Shown here: positions 23,970 to 36,137 of the stretch, piece after piece
Numbering within the stretch: the stretch's first letter is position 1
Layout of the letters: each line of letters starts with the position of its first letter
Translations under genes and position numbers: made by a program
Assembly: GCA_015680685.1 (NCBI GenBank)
Contig: MNCI01029492.1
Span: forward strand, 126,147-190,146
Direction of reading: 5' to 3'
Source of the DNA: Gnetum montanum
Lineage: Eukaryota > Streptophyta > Gnetopsida > Gnetales > Gnetaceae
DNA length: 64,000 nucleotides
The notes under the pieces: generated by a model
What the model was told of the DNA's origin: nothing
The model's database searches: none
Seen by the model: only the letters and a program-made list of their open reading frames with translations

Positions 23970-25370
23970 TGAGTTCACACTTATCATTGTATTTTTCCTT
24001 TTGCTCAATCTTATTATATAGCTCTATAATGTTTATTACAATAATTGTGCAATGTATTCCTTCATCAACATATACGAATTATATAAACTTTTATTTTAAC
24101 CAATTTATGTTTACCTATTATTTGGAATGCAAATAGTGATGATAACTTAAAAAATAAAAAAAATAATTAAATTCTACTCGTAGCCCACGAAACTGCTCCA
24201 CTAGTTTAGATATATACATACATACATACATACATATATATATATATATATTGACCGAGATGATTTTAAGAAAAAAAAAAGATGTTAACCAAGCCCAACT
24301 ACTGGACGAGGTAACAAGATAACTAAAAATGGAATCACTCATCCCTCCTCTGTTTCTCTACCACTTACCCAATTTAGTTTTACCCTCTCTGTCAAGTTTT
24401 CTCTTTTTTTGTTTGCTCTCTCTGTTACACTTCTCATGTAGGTTAAAATTCTTAAGACATTATCCTTGCCCACCATCAAGATATAGATCCCTCTAATGGC
24501 TAGGCCTTGAGAATATGCAAATTTTCATGTTTGAAAAGAATGTCATGTTGAAATTTGCGATAGAAGCTAAAAATCTAAATGTTTGGAGAACACACCATGA
24601 TGAAAGTGGTGACTTAACTGGTTATTCTTTTAGAATTTCTCAATGCTTACACGATGACCATTCTCATTCCAGGTGTTAAGAACGTATCGTATCTTAAAAC
24701 TAGTTTAGCTATATATTTATGATATATATCTATTATTTGGCTAAGAGAATCTTTTATATTTACCACATGTAGAGGCATTGTTTTTTCATTATGTTTTTGC
24801 CCACCAAATTTAGATCTACTATTGTTGTGGATTCTTAGTAGAGTGGCCTTGCTACGGTGGTTTGTGTTTGCTGCTAGGTTACTGCAAGAAAAATGCAACT
24901 CATGCTTTCTCTCTGCACACAAATTTTGATAATCATTCTACATCAATTATGCCCACCATGAATAAATGAGTGATTTGATGGAATTGTGAATCATTAAGGC
25001 CTATCACTTGATTTCTTGTCTTTTTTTAGAATTGGGTTGGCTGATGTAAAGTTGTTTTGCTTTAATGTTGGAGTGGGTGAAATCAATTTTTCTTTCATAG
25101 CTATGCCATCATTGATTGTGTGTGTTTGTATTTGTTTTTTTGGATTGTTGGATTAACTGAGATATATCTCTATTGAGGATTCTTTACTTGATTGATCAAT
25201 TCCTCAATCTAAGAAAATTCTAGATGAAATGAGGAACCATTCCTGAAACCACTTTTTTTTACTTCAATATTTGGTTTTAATTTTTGGAAGTAAACAACTA
25301 GCATGACATGGTAGGTGGTGTGACATGGCAAGGTGACAAATTTCACTCCCCTTCCATCCTCCATTGCACC
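23970..25370. other. Intergenic with a microsatellite
   Basis: Contains (TACA)n followed by (TA)n at about 24210-24251. No recognisable gene; the 24647-24922 frame has no family features. The duplicate diverges more strongly from about 24980 onward. Confidence 0.5.
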
Positions 25371-25670
25371 AGATGTGAAACACTACAAAATTCCAAGCTC
25401 TGTACTTCCCCAGCAAAATGCCAGTTCCTGGGACCCACAGACAACCATGGCTACAGTTGGCGTCACACATTGCAAATTTGGAGGTCAAAAAGCTTCATTT
25501 TCACTAAGTATGTGGCATCAGCGTATACGCCCGGCGTCTACGCTCAAGTACATCCCCAGCGTAGACTCTCGAACCCATAGCGTATGCGCCTGCCAGCGTA
25601 GACGCTCAAATTCCTAGCGTATATGCCCAGCGTAGACATCCAACTCGCACGCCCGGTGTACGCACTTCAC
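25371..25670 (+). mobile_element. Truncated 5' LTR fragment of an element 2-type insertion
   Basis: AGATG (25371-25375) followed by TGAAACAC... is exactly the junction seen at 47081-47086, so the same insertion site is occupied in both blocks. Only the first 295 bp of the LTR are present before the sequence switches to the integrase of element 1 on the opposite strand. The switch point is ambiguous by one base (25670/25671) because both sides read 'cac c'. Confidence 0.9.
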
Positions 25671-27035
25671 CAAGAAAGGGCCTTCCCAGTTTGCAGAGAA
25701 TTTGCTTACTGGTTCATGCACGACCTTAAGCACAAGATCTCCTTTCTTGATCGGGCGTTGCTGAGGGTTATGACAATGCTTCTGTCGCTGTTTGTCTTGA
25801 TATCTTTCAATTGTATCAAGAGCCTATATCCGCTTCTCTTCGACTGAATCCAAATCTGCGATTCGAGACTCGGTGTGTTGAGCTTCATTTATAACTGTGG
25901 AAAGGACCATTCTCAAAGAAGGGATTTGCAACTCGAGGGGCAGCACTGCTTCAGACCCGTAAACCAGGCTATAGGGCGTACTACCCGTAGCTGTCCTACA
26001 CGTAGTACGATACGCCCATAGCACATAGAGGATCTGTTCGTGCCATCGCCTTTTGTTGTCATCGAGCATTTTCTTGAGCAGATTGATGACTACCTTGTTT
26101 GTTGCTTCAGCTTGACCATTCGCTTGCAGGTAATAGGGGGAGGAAAAGGATTGTCTAATGCCCAGGTTATCACAGAAGGATTTGGTTTCCGCGCTACTGA
26201 ATTGTGGCCCATTGTCGGTCACGATAGTCATCGGGAGACCAAATCTGGTTACTATATTGTCCAGGATAAAATGGCAAATCTGCTGAGATGTAATCTTTCG
26301 CAGGGGAACCGCCTCTACCCACTTCGTAAAATATTCAGTAGCGGTAATAATGAAGCTGTGACCTACGGAGGATTTTGGCGTGATTGGGCCTATGATGTCT
26401 AGTCCCCATCGTTGAAATGACCATGTTATCTGTGTTGTATGTAATTCTGTGGGTGACACGTGTATAAGATTTGCGTGACGCTGACACGTATCGTAGGTTT
26501 TAACCTTCGTCAGGCAATCTTTTTCCATGCGTGGCCAGTAGTATCCTAAGCAACGGATTTTTAGGGCCATAGCCCGTGGTGCTATGTGGCCACCGCACAG
26601 TCCCTCGCGAATTTCGCCGACTATCTGCTGTGCTTGGTTTTTGTCGACGCATGTCAGCAGCACGCCATCAAAGGAGCGTCTACAAAGAGTGTTGTCTCTG
26701 ATGATGACGTATTGCCTAGCCCGCTTACAGCTTGCGTCTTTCTGTGCACGTGTCAATGTAGACGGTAGCTCACCCTGTAAAAGGTAAGTTTTAATGGCGT
26801 CGTACCATTCAGGCGTGCTTTCCTCGAGAAGAGAAGAGACTTGCGCCGTCTGAATGATAGAATCTGTGCAGTCGGTAATCAATGCGGGGCAGGTGTCCAA
26901 CAAATGTACGGACACGTTTAGAGCCAGTGTAGCCAGTGCGTCGGCCAGTGTGTTATCCGTGTGGGGCACGTGCTGGGCATCGATGGTCGCAAATCGTCTC
27001 AGAAGATCTTTAGCCATATCGCAGTAGGGCTGCAA
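25671..27035 (-). pseudogene. Integrase of element 1 (C-terminus truncated)
   Basis: A long open segment (27035-25824) joins the end of the second RNase H to a gypsy integrase. The zinc-binding region ('GGHIAPRAM...GYYWP...YDTCQRHANLIH') has its first Cys changed to Tyr. The catalytic core keeps D, D and E in 'WGLDIIGP', 'VTDNGPQF' and 'NGQAEATNK'. The C-terminal barrel ('KGDLVLKVV', 'ANWEGPF') is traceable in 25671-25823 and is cut by the breakpoint. The enzyme would insert element cDNA into host DNA; the lost tail and Cys change make it non-functional. Confidence 0.88.
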
Positions 27036-27570
27036 ATGTACAGCCTTGCAGGCGTAGATCCTATGATCTGATTTATGACAAGCATCGAATCGCCCCTAAT
27101 CGCCAGGTGTTGAACATCGAGTTCACTGGCAGTTAGTAATCCCCTGAGGAGCCCCTCGTACTCTGCCACATTGTTCGTACAGGGGAAGGTCAAGTGATAA
27201 GCGTGGAGACGCACATCCTCAGGCGATAGCGTGATAACAGTGGCAGCACTGCCACCTCTAGCGGTTGAAGCGCCATCAAAGTACAACGTTGCTTCGGGGC
27301 CTGTCGAGACAGGGCTTAAACTATGTACATGTTCGTCAGGGAACTCTGGCTCGATAGTTGCTTGGTTGTTAATTGGTGACGTTACTAACTGGTCAGCTAT
27401 CGCTTGGCCTTTCGTAGACAATTGGCCAATATAATGTAGATCAAATTCTGCGATAATAGCCTTCCAGTGAGCGATCCTACTGCTCTCGTATAAGTTATGC
27501 GTAATGGTCCTAAGGATGTTATTTTTACAAATGATGTTAACCTGGCTACGGAAAAGGTAATGTCTACACT
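26999..27570 (-). pseudogene. Second RNase H (aRNH) and tail of the first RNase H of element 1
   Basis: The 26999-27421 frame holds a complete-looking RNase HI-like domain: 'LYFDGASTARGG' (first Asp), 'NNVAEYEGLLRG' (Glu) and 'IRGDSMLVINQ' (Asp). The fourth catalytic Asp falls in the next frame ('NTLADALATLA', about 26940-26970). Upstream, 27397-27570 keeps only the end of the gypsy RNase H ('RHYLFRSQV', 'SSRIAHWKAIIAEFD'). Domain start and all RT sequence are absent beyond about 27570. Frames change twice, so this is a pseudogene. A duplicate RNase H is the diagnostic Tat feature. Confidence 0.85.
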
Positions 27571-27802
27571 TTTCGTGGTATATTTTCGTTTGCGTGCATG
27601 TTGATTTCGAATTGTGGACCTCGAGTTAATGCGAGGGTTTGATGGGGTTGCGTCTACCGCCGTTGTCAAGGACGAACCTTGCGTTATTACAAGGGTTTGG
27701 GTGATTTCGGCCTGGATAGCTGAGTGTCGTTTATGAGTTTTCTGTGTTAGTTAATCAAATGCAAATGTAGGTGTTAATGTACGCTTTGGGTTTTCTATAC
27801 AG
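27571..27802. other. Deletion scar and probable remnant of antisense-gene intron 1
   Basis: In element 2 about 2.8 kb of antisense promoter, exon 1, minisatellite, RT and RNase H lie between antisense exon 2 and the homologue of base 27570. Here only about 230 bp remain. It ends in a plausible acceptor (ttttctatacag, to 27802) directly before antisense exon 2. Confidence 0.65.
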
Positions 27803-30800
27803 TGTTGCACTAAAGCCCATCCTGATTGTGCTGGATATTGTCGGGGTCTTGTGTTGTATAAACCCTATCGTCCCCAATGTCCCTCCTCCGCACACGCGGT
27901 TGCAAGGGAAGGCCATATGGTTTCGACAAGGTGCACTGGAGTTTCTGCAATTCTTGCTGCGCAACTTCAGCGTCATTGTGTGGTCTGACTTGTCTGGCGA
28001 CGTCGCCGGTGCTCTTTTAGAGCACCTACTGGCAGATTCTGCAAAAGGGATTTTGGCCTTTTTGACAGACGGGGCCATCGATACGGGCCGTCCTGAAGAC
28101 CGAGAGCTTAGCGCCCGAGGCTTAAGGAGCTTGAACTGGATCTGGGAAATGGCTCGATTCAATTGTTACCATGCATATAACACGCTGTTCGTGGCTCGCC
28201 ATGTCTCGACCTGTTTCCAAAACCCACAAGGCACGGTGTATTACGCAGGCGGGTAAGCGAATTTTATTAACTGTCTATTTTTTCTGTTTTGCGTTGTCTG
28301 TTATCGGTGTGAAATATAAGAGAAGCCTATGTGGAAAATGTACAATAAGCCTATGTTGTATGGTGCAGGTTCTTTATTCAGGACAATAAGTTAGTTGGCA
28401 ATGGGGATGTGTTATCGTGGGCCGATACGGCGATAATGGCATTTACTGCAACTAACAACGTGTGTGCTGGTGTCATAGAGCAAGTCGGCTTTGACATGCA
28501 CGAGTACCCCACCCGTTACACTAGGGCTTTTGAGAGTTGCCAAAGACTCGGGTGGCTGCACGATGACTGGACCTTGGATCCGCCCTTTACCATCGAGGAT
28601 GTGCAGAGGGAACTCCCGCCATTTCCGTTGCCGTTTGACCCCGGTAAGGCTGTGGTGTAGTTGGTTACTGCATACTATAATTGTAAATTGTGGACATTGC
28701 GTAATAGAGCTTTGGTTAATTCGTGCTTCATGTTGTGCAGTTAGGGAATCCCGGGAGATTACCCTTACAATTTCCGGCCGCGAGGCGAACACTATCCTTT
28801 TCCGCTACGGCGACATCAAGGACGCACAGCGCTGGCTCAGCCACTTGGCGGCCCCAGTCGCGGTGACCTCCAAGATCCGAGCAGCAGGGCTAATGCACCT
28901 ATTTTTGGCTGTGACTCTTGATGTCCCCGCCAGTGAAATGCTAACCCTGGTCAACTCTTTCAACGAAAAGGCCGAGCGTTTCTGGATGCGCGTGCATAAC
29001 ATGCGCGTAAGCTTTAACATCGACGCTCAGCTCTTCGCGGACCTCTTTGGCGTCCCCTCAGACGACCCTCCCGTAAGTGAGAAGGTGAAGAGGAGCGAAG
29101 CTTTCCAGAATTGGCTGAAGGAGTGGGTAAGGGTCCCGAAGGAGACTAAAGGGTTCCCTGCAAAAAATTCGAGATGGGTGCTACCAAGACACTTTATCCC
29201 CTTTTTTGGGCCCGGACCTTCCCCAAAACTCTCTCGCAGGGAAAGTTCTTTTCTGTAGAACAGACCCATATTATGCGAGAGGTTCTGGAGGAGGGGACCC
29301 AGTTCAATTGGGCAAGCTATTTTGCCAAGGGACTGTGTAATGAGATGCTCAAGCTTCGCAAGAAGCTTGAGTCTCGTTTCAACATGCATTACGCATTCTT
29401 CATAGCTTGCCTCCAGCGGTTTGCTGAGTTTCTGGTCATCCAAAGGAATGGGGTCTGGGTACAGCAAGACCGAGATCAGCTGTCCAAACCTTGGATTGCC
29501 CACATCCTCAGCACTACCCGTGGGCAGGATCCGCCGGAAGGGATCAGGGAGTCGTTGTCTGTCACAACTAAGGGTCTGGCAACGCCCCAAGTGCGAGGTC
29601 TCGACAGCGTAGGCGGGATAATGCCTACCTACACTGGTGACGCCTCGCGAGGGAAGTGCGTGGCGGAAGAAATCGTAGCACTTGCAGCTCGACGTAAGAG
29701 GCTCTGTATAGCCGAGGCCCCGGAGGGTGATGCAGGCAGAACTGTGGCGGTCAAAATTCAGCGGAGTAAACCTCCGCCTGGTAAGCGTGAAGGAATTATG
29801 TTATGCAATGTTTATTTAGATGTTTTGTAATGATATACTAAGGTGCTATGATAGGACCAGTAAAAATTACGAAAGAACTGACCCCTGAGACGAGGGTAGT
29901 AATACTAAGTCGTAGGGAGGGGGACTCAATTTTGGAAGAAGAGGCCCCAGCTGTTAGCGTGAGCTGCGTACAGGCTCTGGTGCATGAGGAGTCCCCAGCT
30001 ACTGAAACCAGCAATGCACAAACTCAAGTGCATAAAAGGGAAAGGGATGCGGAAGATGTCGGTGAAATCGCCACTGTCACCGGTAGAGGTAATGGGTGTG
30101 TTAGCATGTTTGCAGGATTTCTTTAAATAAATGAAGTTTCTAATTGGATTACGCTACAGGAGAAGAGGAGGTGTCCATGTCTATTGCTACGAGCAGGGCG
30201 TGGAAAGACTTCCCTGATAAATTTACCTTCATGGAAGGGGTTGTTAGTAACATGATCGAGTGCCTGGAGCGCGTCGAACCTGGAGCGGGTACGTTATGGT
30301 TGTAATAAGTCTGTGATACCACGTAGTGGTAATATGTTATCAACGTTTGATGGTTGTTTTCTGTTAGGAGCTCGCCTCCGATGGGATCCCACTGAGCCCA
30401 CTGATTTGGACACAGTGGAACCACCATCCAATGAAGCAGCCATGCCACATCACATTTATGAGGAAATGTGTAAATGTGCGTTACGCTCGACATGCTCCTT
30501 ATGGGAGAGTAAGGGAGCCTATGAAACCCTCTGGAAGAGGCTGCAGAGGTCGGAGCAAAAGGTTCAGTCTCCGACCAAAGAGGTCGGAGACTTAAAATCA
30601 AGGTGTGACTTCCTACAAGCGCGGGCCATAGGAGATGAAGACTAGCATACCGCTGTTGTCGACCACTCCCGGTATTGGACAGCCATCAAAAACAGCGTGC
30701 AAACCAGTCAGGCGTTAGTTGAACAGTGGATGCAGATAGAACTCCTAGCCTAGAAAAGCCGAGACTTGAGGGATTATTGTGCCAGCGTGCAAGAGTGGGG

Positions 30801-31543
30801 GCAGAAGGAGAAGGACCACAAACACTTGTACAAGTGGGAGAGTATTGCTTATCGGAAACTCTACCACGATCTTGCCGTCAGGGCCCGGTCCTTGGAAGTC
30901 TTCCAGGACGTCATCGGAGCTTCTGAAGCCTTCAAGAAATTCGAGGAGCAGGTGACTGTGAGTGCATCCCCAGAGAGGACAATGACTCTCCCTGAGGGTC
31001 AGGCTACAATCCCTACTTTCTTCCCGGAACCACCCCGCTAGAGCAGCGTGGAGAAAGGGAAGGTGAAGGCTTGAGCTGTTTTGGGAGAGGATGTATGGCC
31101 AGATCTAACAGAGGAAGAGATTATGAAGCGCCTGTGGGCTGGCCTGGACAAGCTTTCCTTTGCTGCGGAAGCAAGGCCGTCACAGGTGAGTCTACGCACT
31201 ATTTAGTTTGCGTTTCTAATTATGATGTTAAGTCTTGGATAGCTAAAGTGCTTACTATGTTCAGGTACCAGCCGAGGATAGGGAGGACGAACAAGCTGAG
31301 GAGTTAGCAGAGGAAGCGGCCGAAGCGGAAGAAGAAGTAGAAAAAGAGGGAGAAAAAGAAGAAGAACACAACGATGAAGAGCATCTTCCCGTGGAGCCGG
31401 CACCGAGACGAGGACCTCGTGAAGAGGGCATTCTTCGTGAAAGAATCATTCCCAGAAACAACAGCCCATTGGAGGACAATCCATTAGCGTTAGACCCAGA
31501 CTTAAGGGATACCGGTGATAGTGGCAGTAGAGGAAATGCGTAA
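27803..31543 (+). pseudogene. Antisense spliced gene of element 1 (exons 2-8; HAD-like, coiled-coil, acidic tail)
   Basis: It lies opposite the element's own genes. Predicted exons: 27803-28252, 28369-28643, 28741-29780, 29855-30088 (or 30082), 30160-30288, 30368-31185, 31265-31543, with GT-AG introns of about 70-116 bp. Frames join at each junction with the same phases as element 2. Exon 2 encodes an FCP1/NLI-phosphatase-like fold start ('PILIVLDIVGVL', 'LQFLLRNFSVIVWSD'). The first Asp is kept but the second of DxD is Val. Exon 4 has 'RVHNMRVSF...FADLFGVP'. Exon 7 is helical and charged; exon 8 is strongly acidic (Glu/Ala). Exon 4 is 1040 bp against 1041 and shifts frame near 29165-29195; exon 7 has four stops. 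Exon 1 and promoter are deleted. Cellular role unknown. Confidence 0.8.
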
Positions 31544-32111
31544 TTATAATTTACGCATAGTTTTATTGATGTTGAGTGCAGTATCATTTTATGAATGGCT
31601 GCAAAGACGTGTTATAAAACCTGGTGGATGTGTTAAATGTCAATTACACATTGTTTTTATTCTTTTTTGCGTTTTGCCTGGCAAGTATGAATGTAATTGT
31701 TGAAAATTTCACCTAAGTGATAGCGATAAAGTGTAATTGCTAGTTTACGGCCATTGCGGGCCTTCATATGGTTTTGCGTAAACTAGAGACTAGTTTAAGG
31801 CCGTTGCGGGCCTACTGCGTGATCAAGCGTAAAGAGGCATAGTATACAGTTCTGGCAACTAGTTTAAGGCCGTTGCGGGCCATGGCATAATACAGTAAGC
31901 GTAAATGATACTAGTACAGTATTTTGCGTAATTGCGCTAAAGTGATCAAGAAACGTGACTACTATGCGTATGAAAAAGACAACAGCGTGAAGATAAATGA
32001 CCAGCGTAAGAACCGAAAAGAAAAGTAAGGTGAAAATACGTGAAATAAAATTGCTAAGTGGTAACCATGATAACCCGTTAAGAAAAAGATAATGAACGCA
32101 AAGACCATCTT
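31544..32111. repeat. Spacer with GGCC...TTTAAGG minisatellite (element 1)
   Basis: Three units containing 'ctagttta.ggcc.ttgcgggcc' start near 31740, 31790 and 31858. They share the core of the arrays flanking the antisense gene in element 2 (as the reverse complement of ggcccg..atggccttaaact). The rest is AT-rich with scattered gcgtaa motifs. Confidence 0.7.
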
Positions 32112-35100
32112 TCAACCATTGATACACAATTGTCTTTTGATGGCCTTTACGTTGAGCGTCGCGTAAGGGCGAGGAGACTTATGATTGGACTCCCCTACGC
32201 TGCCATCCAGAAATGGCAGGTTAGCCCAAGCTAGAGCGTCATCATTGCTGTTAGCTTGTTGAGGGGTTTGGAGACAGGTTTGATCATCAGTCGTTTCTAT
32301 CTCCGAACCCCGTTCTTCTTCAATGTTATTGACGGTCCTGGGGGTGATTTCGTCTTTGCGTATCACTACCTCCCATCTGGCATAGGGGAGATGTATCTCT
32401 TGGTGTATCGGTGACGAAACCGCCCTCAGTTGGGCTAACCACGACCTCCCCAAGATCAAGTTAAACCCTGGCATCTCCTCGACGACTAAGAAAGTGGCTT
32501 CTATTGGGAATTGATTCCCCGCCACAAACTCAATATGCACCGTCCCCTTAACCTGAACCCGTGCTCCGTTGAATGATTTTATGCAGGCCGTCGCCGTGGA
32601 TGTGATCTGATCGACCAGACCCAGCCTATCCACGATGGAATAGGGAATGACGTTGGTAGCTACGCCATCGTCCACGTGCACTCTCCGGATCTGGTATTCA
32701 CCGACTCAGATAGTGATAAACATAGGTTCGGTGGTTACCTGGCCTTTCTCAGGGTCGTCTTTGATAGACCCATCATGGAAGGTTAGCGAGGAAGGCGTAG
32801 GTTGCTCAGCTTCGAAAAGAAACATGACAGCATGTATCGCTTTCTCCTCTGCTGGCAAGCTTTCATCCACTGATATGGATGTCAGCATGCGAACCATAGC
32901 CTCACAGTGTTCTCGAGACATCATCAGCAAGTCGTAAAGGCTCAGCATTGTGTTTTTTTATTTGAGAGCCTGTTTGACTTGCGTAAATGCGTCGAGGAGG
33001 TCCTTCTCCCGGCTAGGTTGTTTTTCCCCCTTGTCCTCTTCCATTCGGCCCAAGAGACGGATCTCCCGAGGTGGAACGGTGTTGGTCAGAGGGTTGCCCT
33101 TTTTCTTGCCAAGAGAAGGCAGTTGCGTTTCTGCATCTTTATCCTACCCTTGAGGCGCAGGTGAAGGCACAGAAGCCAAGGGCCTAGGCTTAGGGAAGCC
33201 GAGCGTAGAGTGGTCTTTCGTTGCGTTAACTAATGTGTCCTCTCCCTTTTGTTTGGGAGGTGAGGGTCGACGCTTTTGGTTAGAGGTCTGCCCCTACGTA
33301 AGAGGAGCAGCCTGTGGCTTCGGCGCCCTGATGATGAAAGGTGCCTTGGGCACCGACGAGGCCGCGGCTTGGCTGTTGCTGCGTGACTGAGAGTGCGTCC
33401 GAGAAGGTGCCCGTATAATGAAGGGCGGCCTCGCGACCCCACTTACTTCCGGTGAAGTGGTTGGCCCCCCTTGTGAGTTGGCAGGGACACGCAAGACAAA
33501 AGATTGTTTTGGCGGTTCCCTATTCTCACTGTCTGTACTCACCACAGTGATCGTATAAGGATCGTCGTTTGCGTTCAACGGATCCTTGTATACGTGCAAT
33601 GTTTGGTTTTCCGGACGCGTCGGGTTGCTGGCATCCAACTTGAGTGAACCATCATCTAGCATTCGTTGAATGTCGTCTTTCAACGCCCAGCAATAATCCG
33701 TATCATGACCACACATCTGGTGGTAGTCACAGAAACGGTCCAGCCTGAAAGATCTCGGAACTGGTGGTTCGTTAGGTAAGGCTAAAGCAGGGTTCTTCAG
33801 CAGTTCACAATTACGTCTGTGACGCTTCAGAGCCTCCTCGGACACCTTCTTAGGTTGAATGTGCCCTGCCCCTAACAGTTGTTTCAGCAGTTCAGAATGT
33901 TTTACAGGTAACGCCATGTACTTTGAATGATCCTTATGCTCAAAGTTTGGCTTAGGCTGGGGGGGCCCTTTAGGGGTAGTTGTGTTTTGGCTGGGGCCGG
34001 CACCAGCTGTGGTTTCAGGAGGCGCCGTGGGTGCCTTTTTGTTCTTCGTCTTTGCACTTTCAGTCATTGCAGCTACTGTCGTTGTCGCTGCTTTGCCTTT
34101 ATCTTTGTTCTTGTTATGTGCATTCCTATAGGTGACATACGCCGGGTCTTTGCTGGCCTCCACGACATCCTGGATGCTTCTAACTTGAGCAAAGGCCTGA
34201 TGTAAAGAATTAGGGGAAAGGTAATACAGCTTTGACTTAATGAAGTCATTGACTGCTCCCTTGAACATCGCCAGCGTATGTGAGTCCACGATCAGCTCAC
34301 GGATCTCATTCAAGGTAGCATTCCAGCGTTGTATAAACTTTTGGACGGGCTCGAGCGGGTCTTGTTTCACCTCCATGAGCTGATCCAATGTGACTTCCGG
34401 TTTCAAATTGTATTTGAAGCGAGTCACAAATTGGGTCAGCAGTTCTTCCAGGGTTGAGATGGAGGAACGCAGGAGGGCTCGGTACCAGTCCAAAGCTTTC
34501 CCTGTTAAGGACATTGCAAAGACTCCGATAATGGTATGTGGCCACTGTTGCAACAACAAGGACTCAGATCTAAACATGACCAAGTGAGAGTTGGGATCTC
34601 CCTCCCCATTATACTTGGTGAAATGAGGCAGAGACATCCCTGGCGGCAACGACAGCATAGGGACCGCTGGACTAATCGGATCATCCTGATAGAAGTCCAT
34701 GATCTGAACGGTGTCAGAACCAGCAGCTTTGAGACGTCGAACCTCTTCGATAAGAGTCTGTATCAGCTGGAAGGCTTGGTCAAGGCCCGTTGGCGGGGGT
34801 GTTTGCGCGGAAGGCATAGGAGGTTGGACCGGGAGGGCGGCGCCAGGAAATGGAAAGGACGAGCAAGGTTGACCGGCTGGTTGTGGGGCGGGAATCCCAA
34901 CAGGCAAGGGAGCCTGTGAAGACCACCACTCGCTGGCTTGCGCAGAGGGGTTAGCCGCCGCCTACTGCACAAGATAAGGGTGAGGATACTGGGGTACCCC
35001 CTGTGGAACATACGTTGCAAGTGCGACTGGGGGTTGCACGTCGTACACCACAGACTGGGTCCGTTGCGTCGCCGGGTTGGCCCACTGACCTGCTGCAGGC

Positions 35101-35894
35101 TGTTGGACGTAAGTTTGTGGCTGAACGGCCGCAGCGATCTGTTGGGTCAGAGGGGGCGGAAGCAACAAGCCCTGCGCCGGGCGCGTTGCGGGTATGTTGT
35201 GGGATTCTATTTGAGGAATGAAGTGGGGCGCAACGGTCACCGGGACCACCACTGGGATGCTAAGTACCCGTGGTGACGAGACCATCCCCACGTTATTGTG
35301 GGGCATTTGTACTTGCGGCCCAGACAGTTGCGCAGTGGCCTGCGGCATGGCAGGGAAATGCATCTGCGCGGTCATGGCTGGGTCAAGAGGTGTGGCTTCT
35401 CTGTTGAAAGGAAACAAGGGATTTATATATGTTTGGGGGCTCAGAGTGTGGAACGAATGTTCCGACTGGGCTGCAAATTCATCCTCTTCCTCTTCCCCAT
35501 GCTGGGGCTTCACCGCAGCTTATGAAGCCTGGCCTTTGGCCATGACCAACTGTGTGATGAGTTGACGTTGGTGTTCGGTCAAGGGGATGATGTCGTAAGC
35601 TGTTGGTTTGAAGTCATGGCCCCCTTGGTGGACCACCTCAAAGTTTCATTTTGCTTCGACTTCGACGCGGCTGAGAGCCAGCTTCGCCTGGATCTTAACA
35701 CAGATGAAATTATATTCTTCAGGGGTTATAACCGTGAAGATAGGCTCTTTCCCCTGAAGTCGTAATGATCGGCGCAATGGTCCCTGAGATCCTGTAGCGC
35801 CCGAAGCTGGCCGGGTGACCGCGATAAGGTTCACAGATGTGGCACCCAAATTGGTAGGGACCATGGCGGTTGTGGTTGTGTAAAAGGAATCCAT
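32112..35894 (-). pseudogene. gag-protease reading frame of element 1
   Basis: One frame runs from ATG at 35894 to 32112 and is broken only by nonsense codons (for example 35646, 34962, 33294, 32706). Order: N-terminal region with 'YNFICVKIQAKL', an acidic patch and 'FAAQSEHSFHTLSP'; a long Pro/Gln-rich linker; gag capsid ('YNGEGDPNSHL', 'ALDWYRALL', 'FKYNLKPE', 'KFIQRWN'); a zinc-finger-like 'FCDYHQMCGHDTDYC'; a Ser/Pro-rich spacer; then retropepsin ('VHVDDGVATNVIPY' ... 'FNLILGRSWL'). The active-site triplet is DDG instead of D-S/T-G, as in element 2. Gag would form the virus-like particle and the protease would process the polyprotein. Inactive here. Confidence 0.88.
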
Positions 35895-36137
35895 TGGGTA
35901 ACGAGATTAACAGTAAGCGGTAATCGGATCTAAGAGATGGTTGGCAACAGAAGCACAAAAAGGCTTTCTACCCTGTAGGATTTCAAAGAAATCGTCCTTG
36001 CGACCGATCTACACCACACAACTTATCGTAAGCTTCCCTAGAGGTATTACGTTTACGATTTTGGGTATAGATCGCTAACAGGGCTACCCGAAATATCCGG
36101 ATCGGAGCCTGAGGCCCTCCTTCTAGTGCCAGAAAAC
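35895..36137 (-). promoter_or_regulatory. Leader and primer-binding region of element 1
   Basis: Immediately inside the 5' LTR, minus-strand 'gttttc' is followed by TGGCACTAGAAGGAGGG from 36131 downward. The homologous place in element 2 reads TGGAGCTAGAAGGAGGG. The shared TGG start and position identify the primer-binding site, but I cannot assign the tRNA. The rest of the leader has no coding signal. Confidence 0.65.

Larger units (their letters stand above)
14384..25670. repeat. Duplicated block, left copy
   Basis: Collinear with 36138-47380 except where N gaps intervene. Offset is 21754-21755 in the solo LTR, 21595-21596 across PUP and subtilase, and 21710 after the gap at 22504. The offset changes are explained by mis-sized gaps and single-base indels. 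Differences are scarce in the middle (about 18-24.9 kb), near 1% in PUP, and visibly denser from about 24980 to the end. The copy stops abruptly at 25670, inside an LTR fragment. Confidence 0.95.

Noticed and set aside
28491-29258. Antisense exon 4 region as a stand-alone single-exon gene
   Set aside because: Its frame runs through intron 3 and part of exon 3 out of frame; comparison with element 2 shows a spliced gene with a frameshift in this exon.
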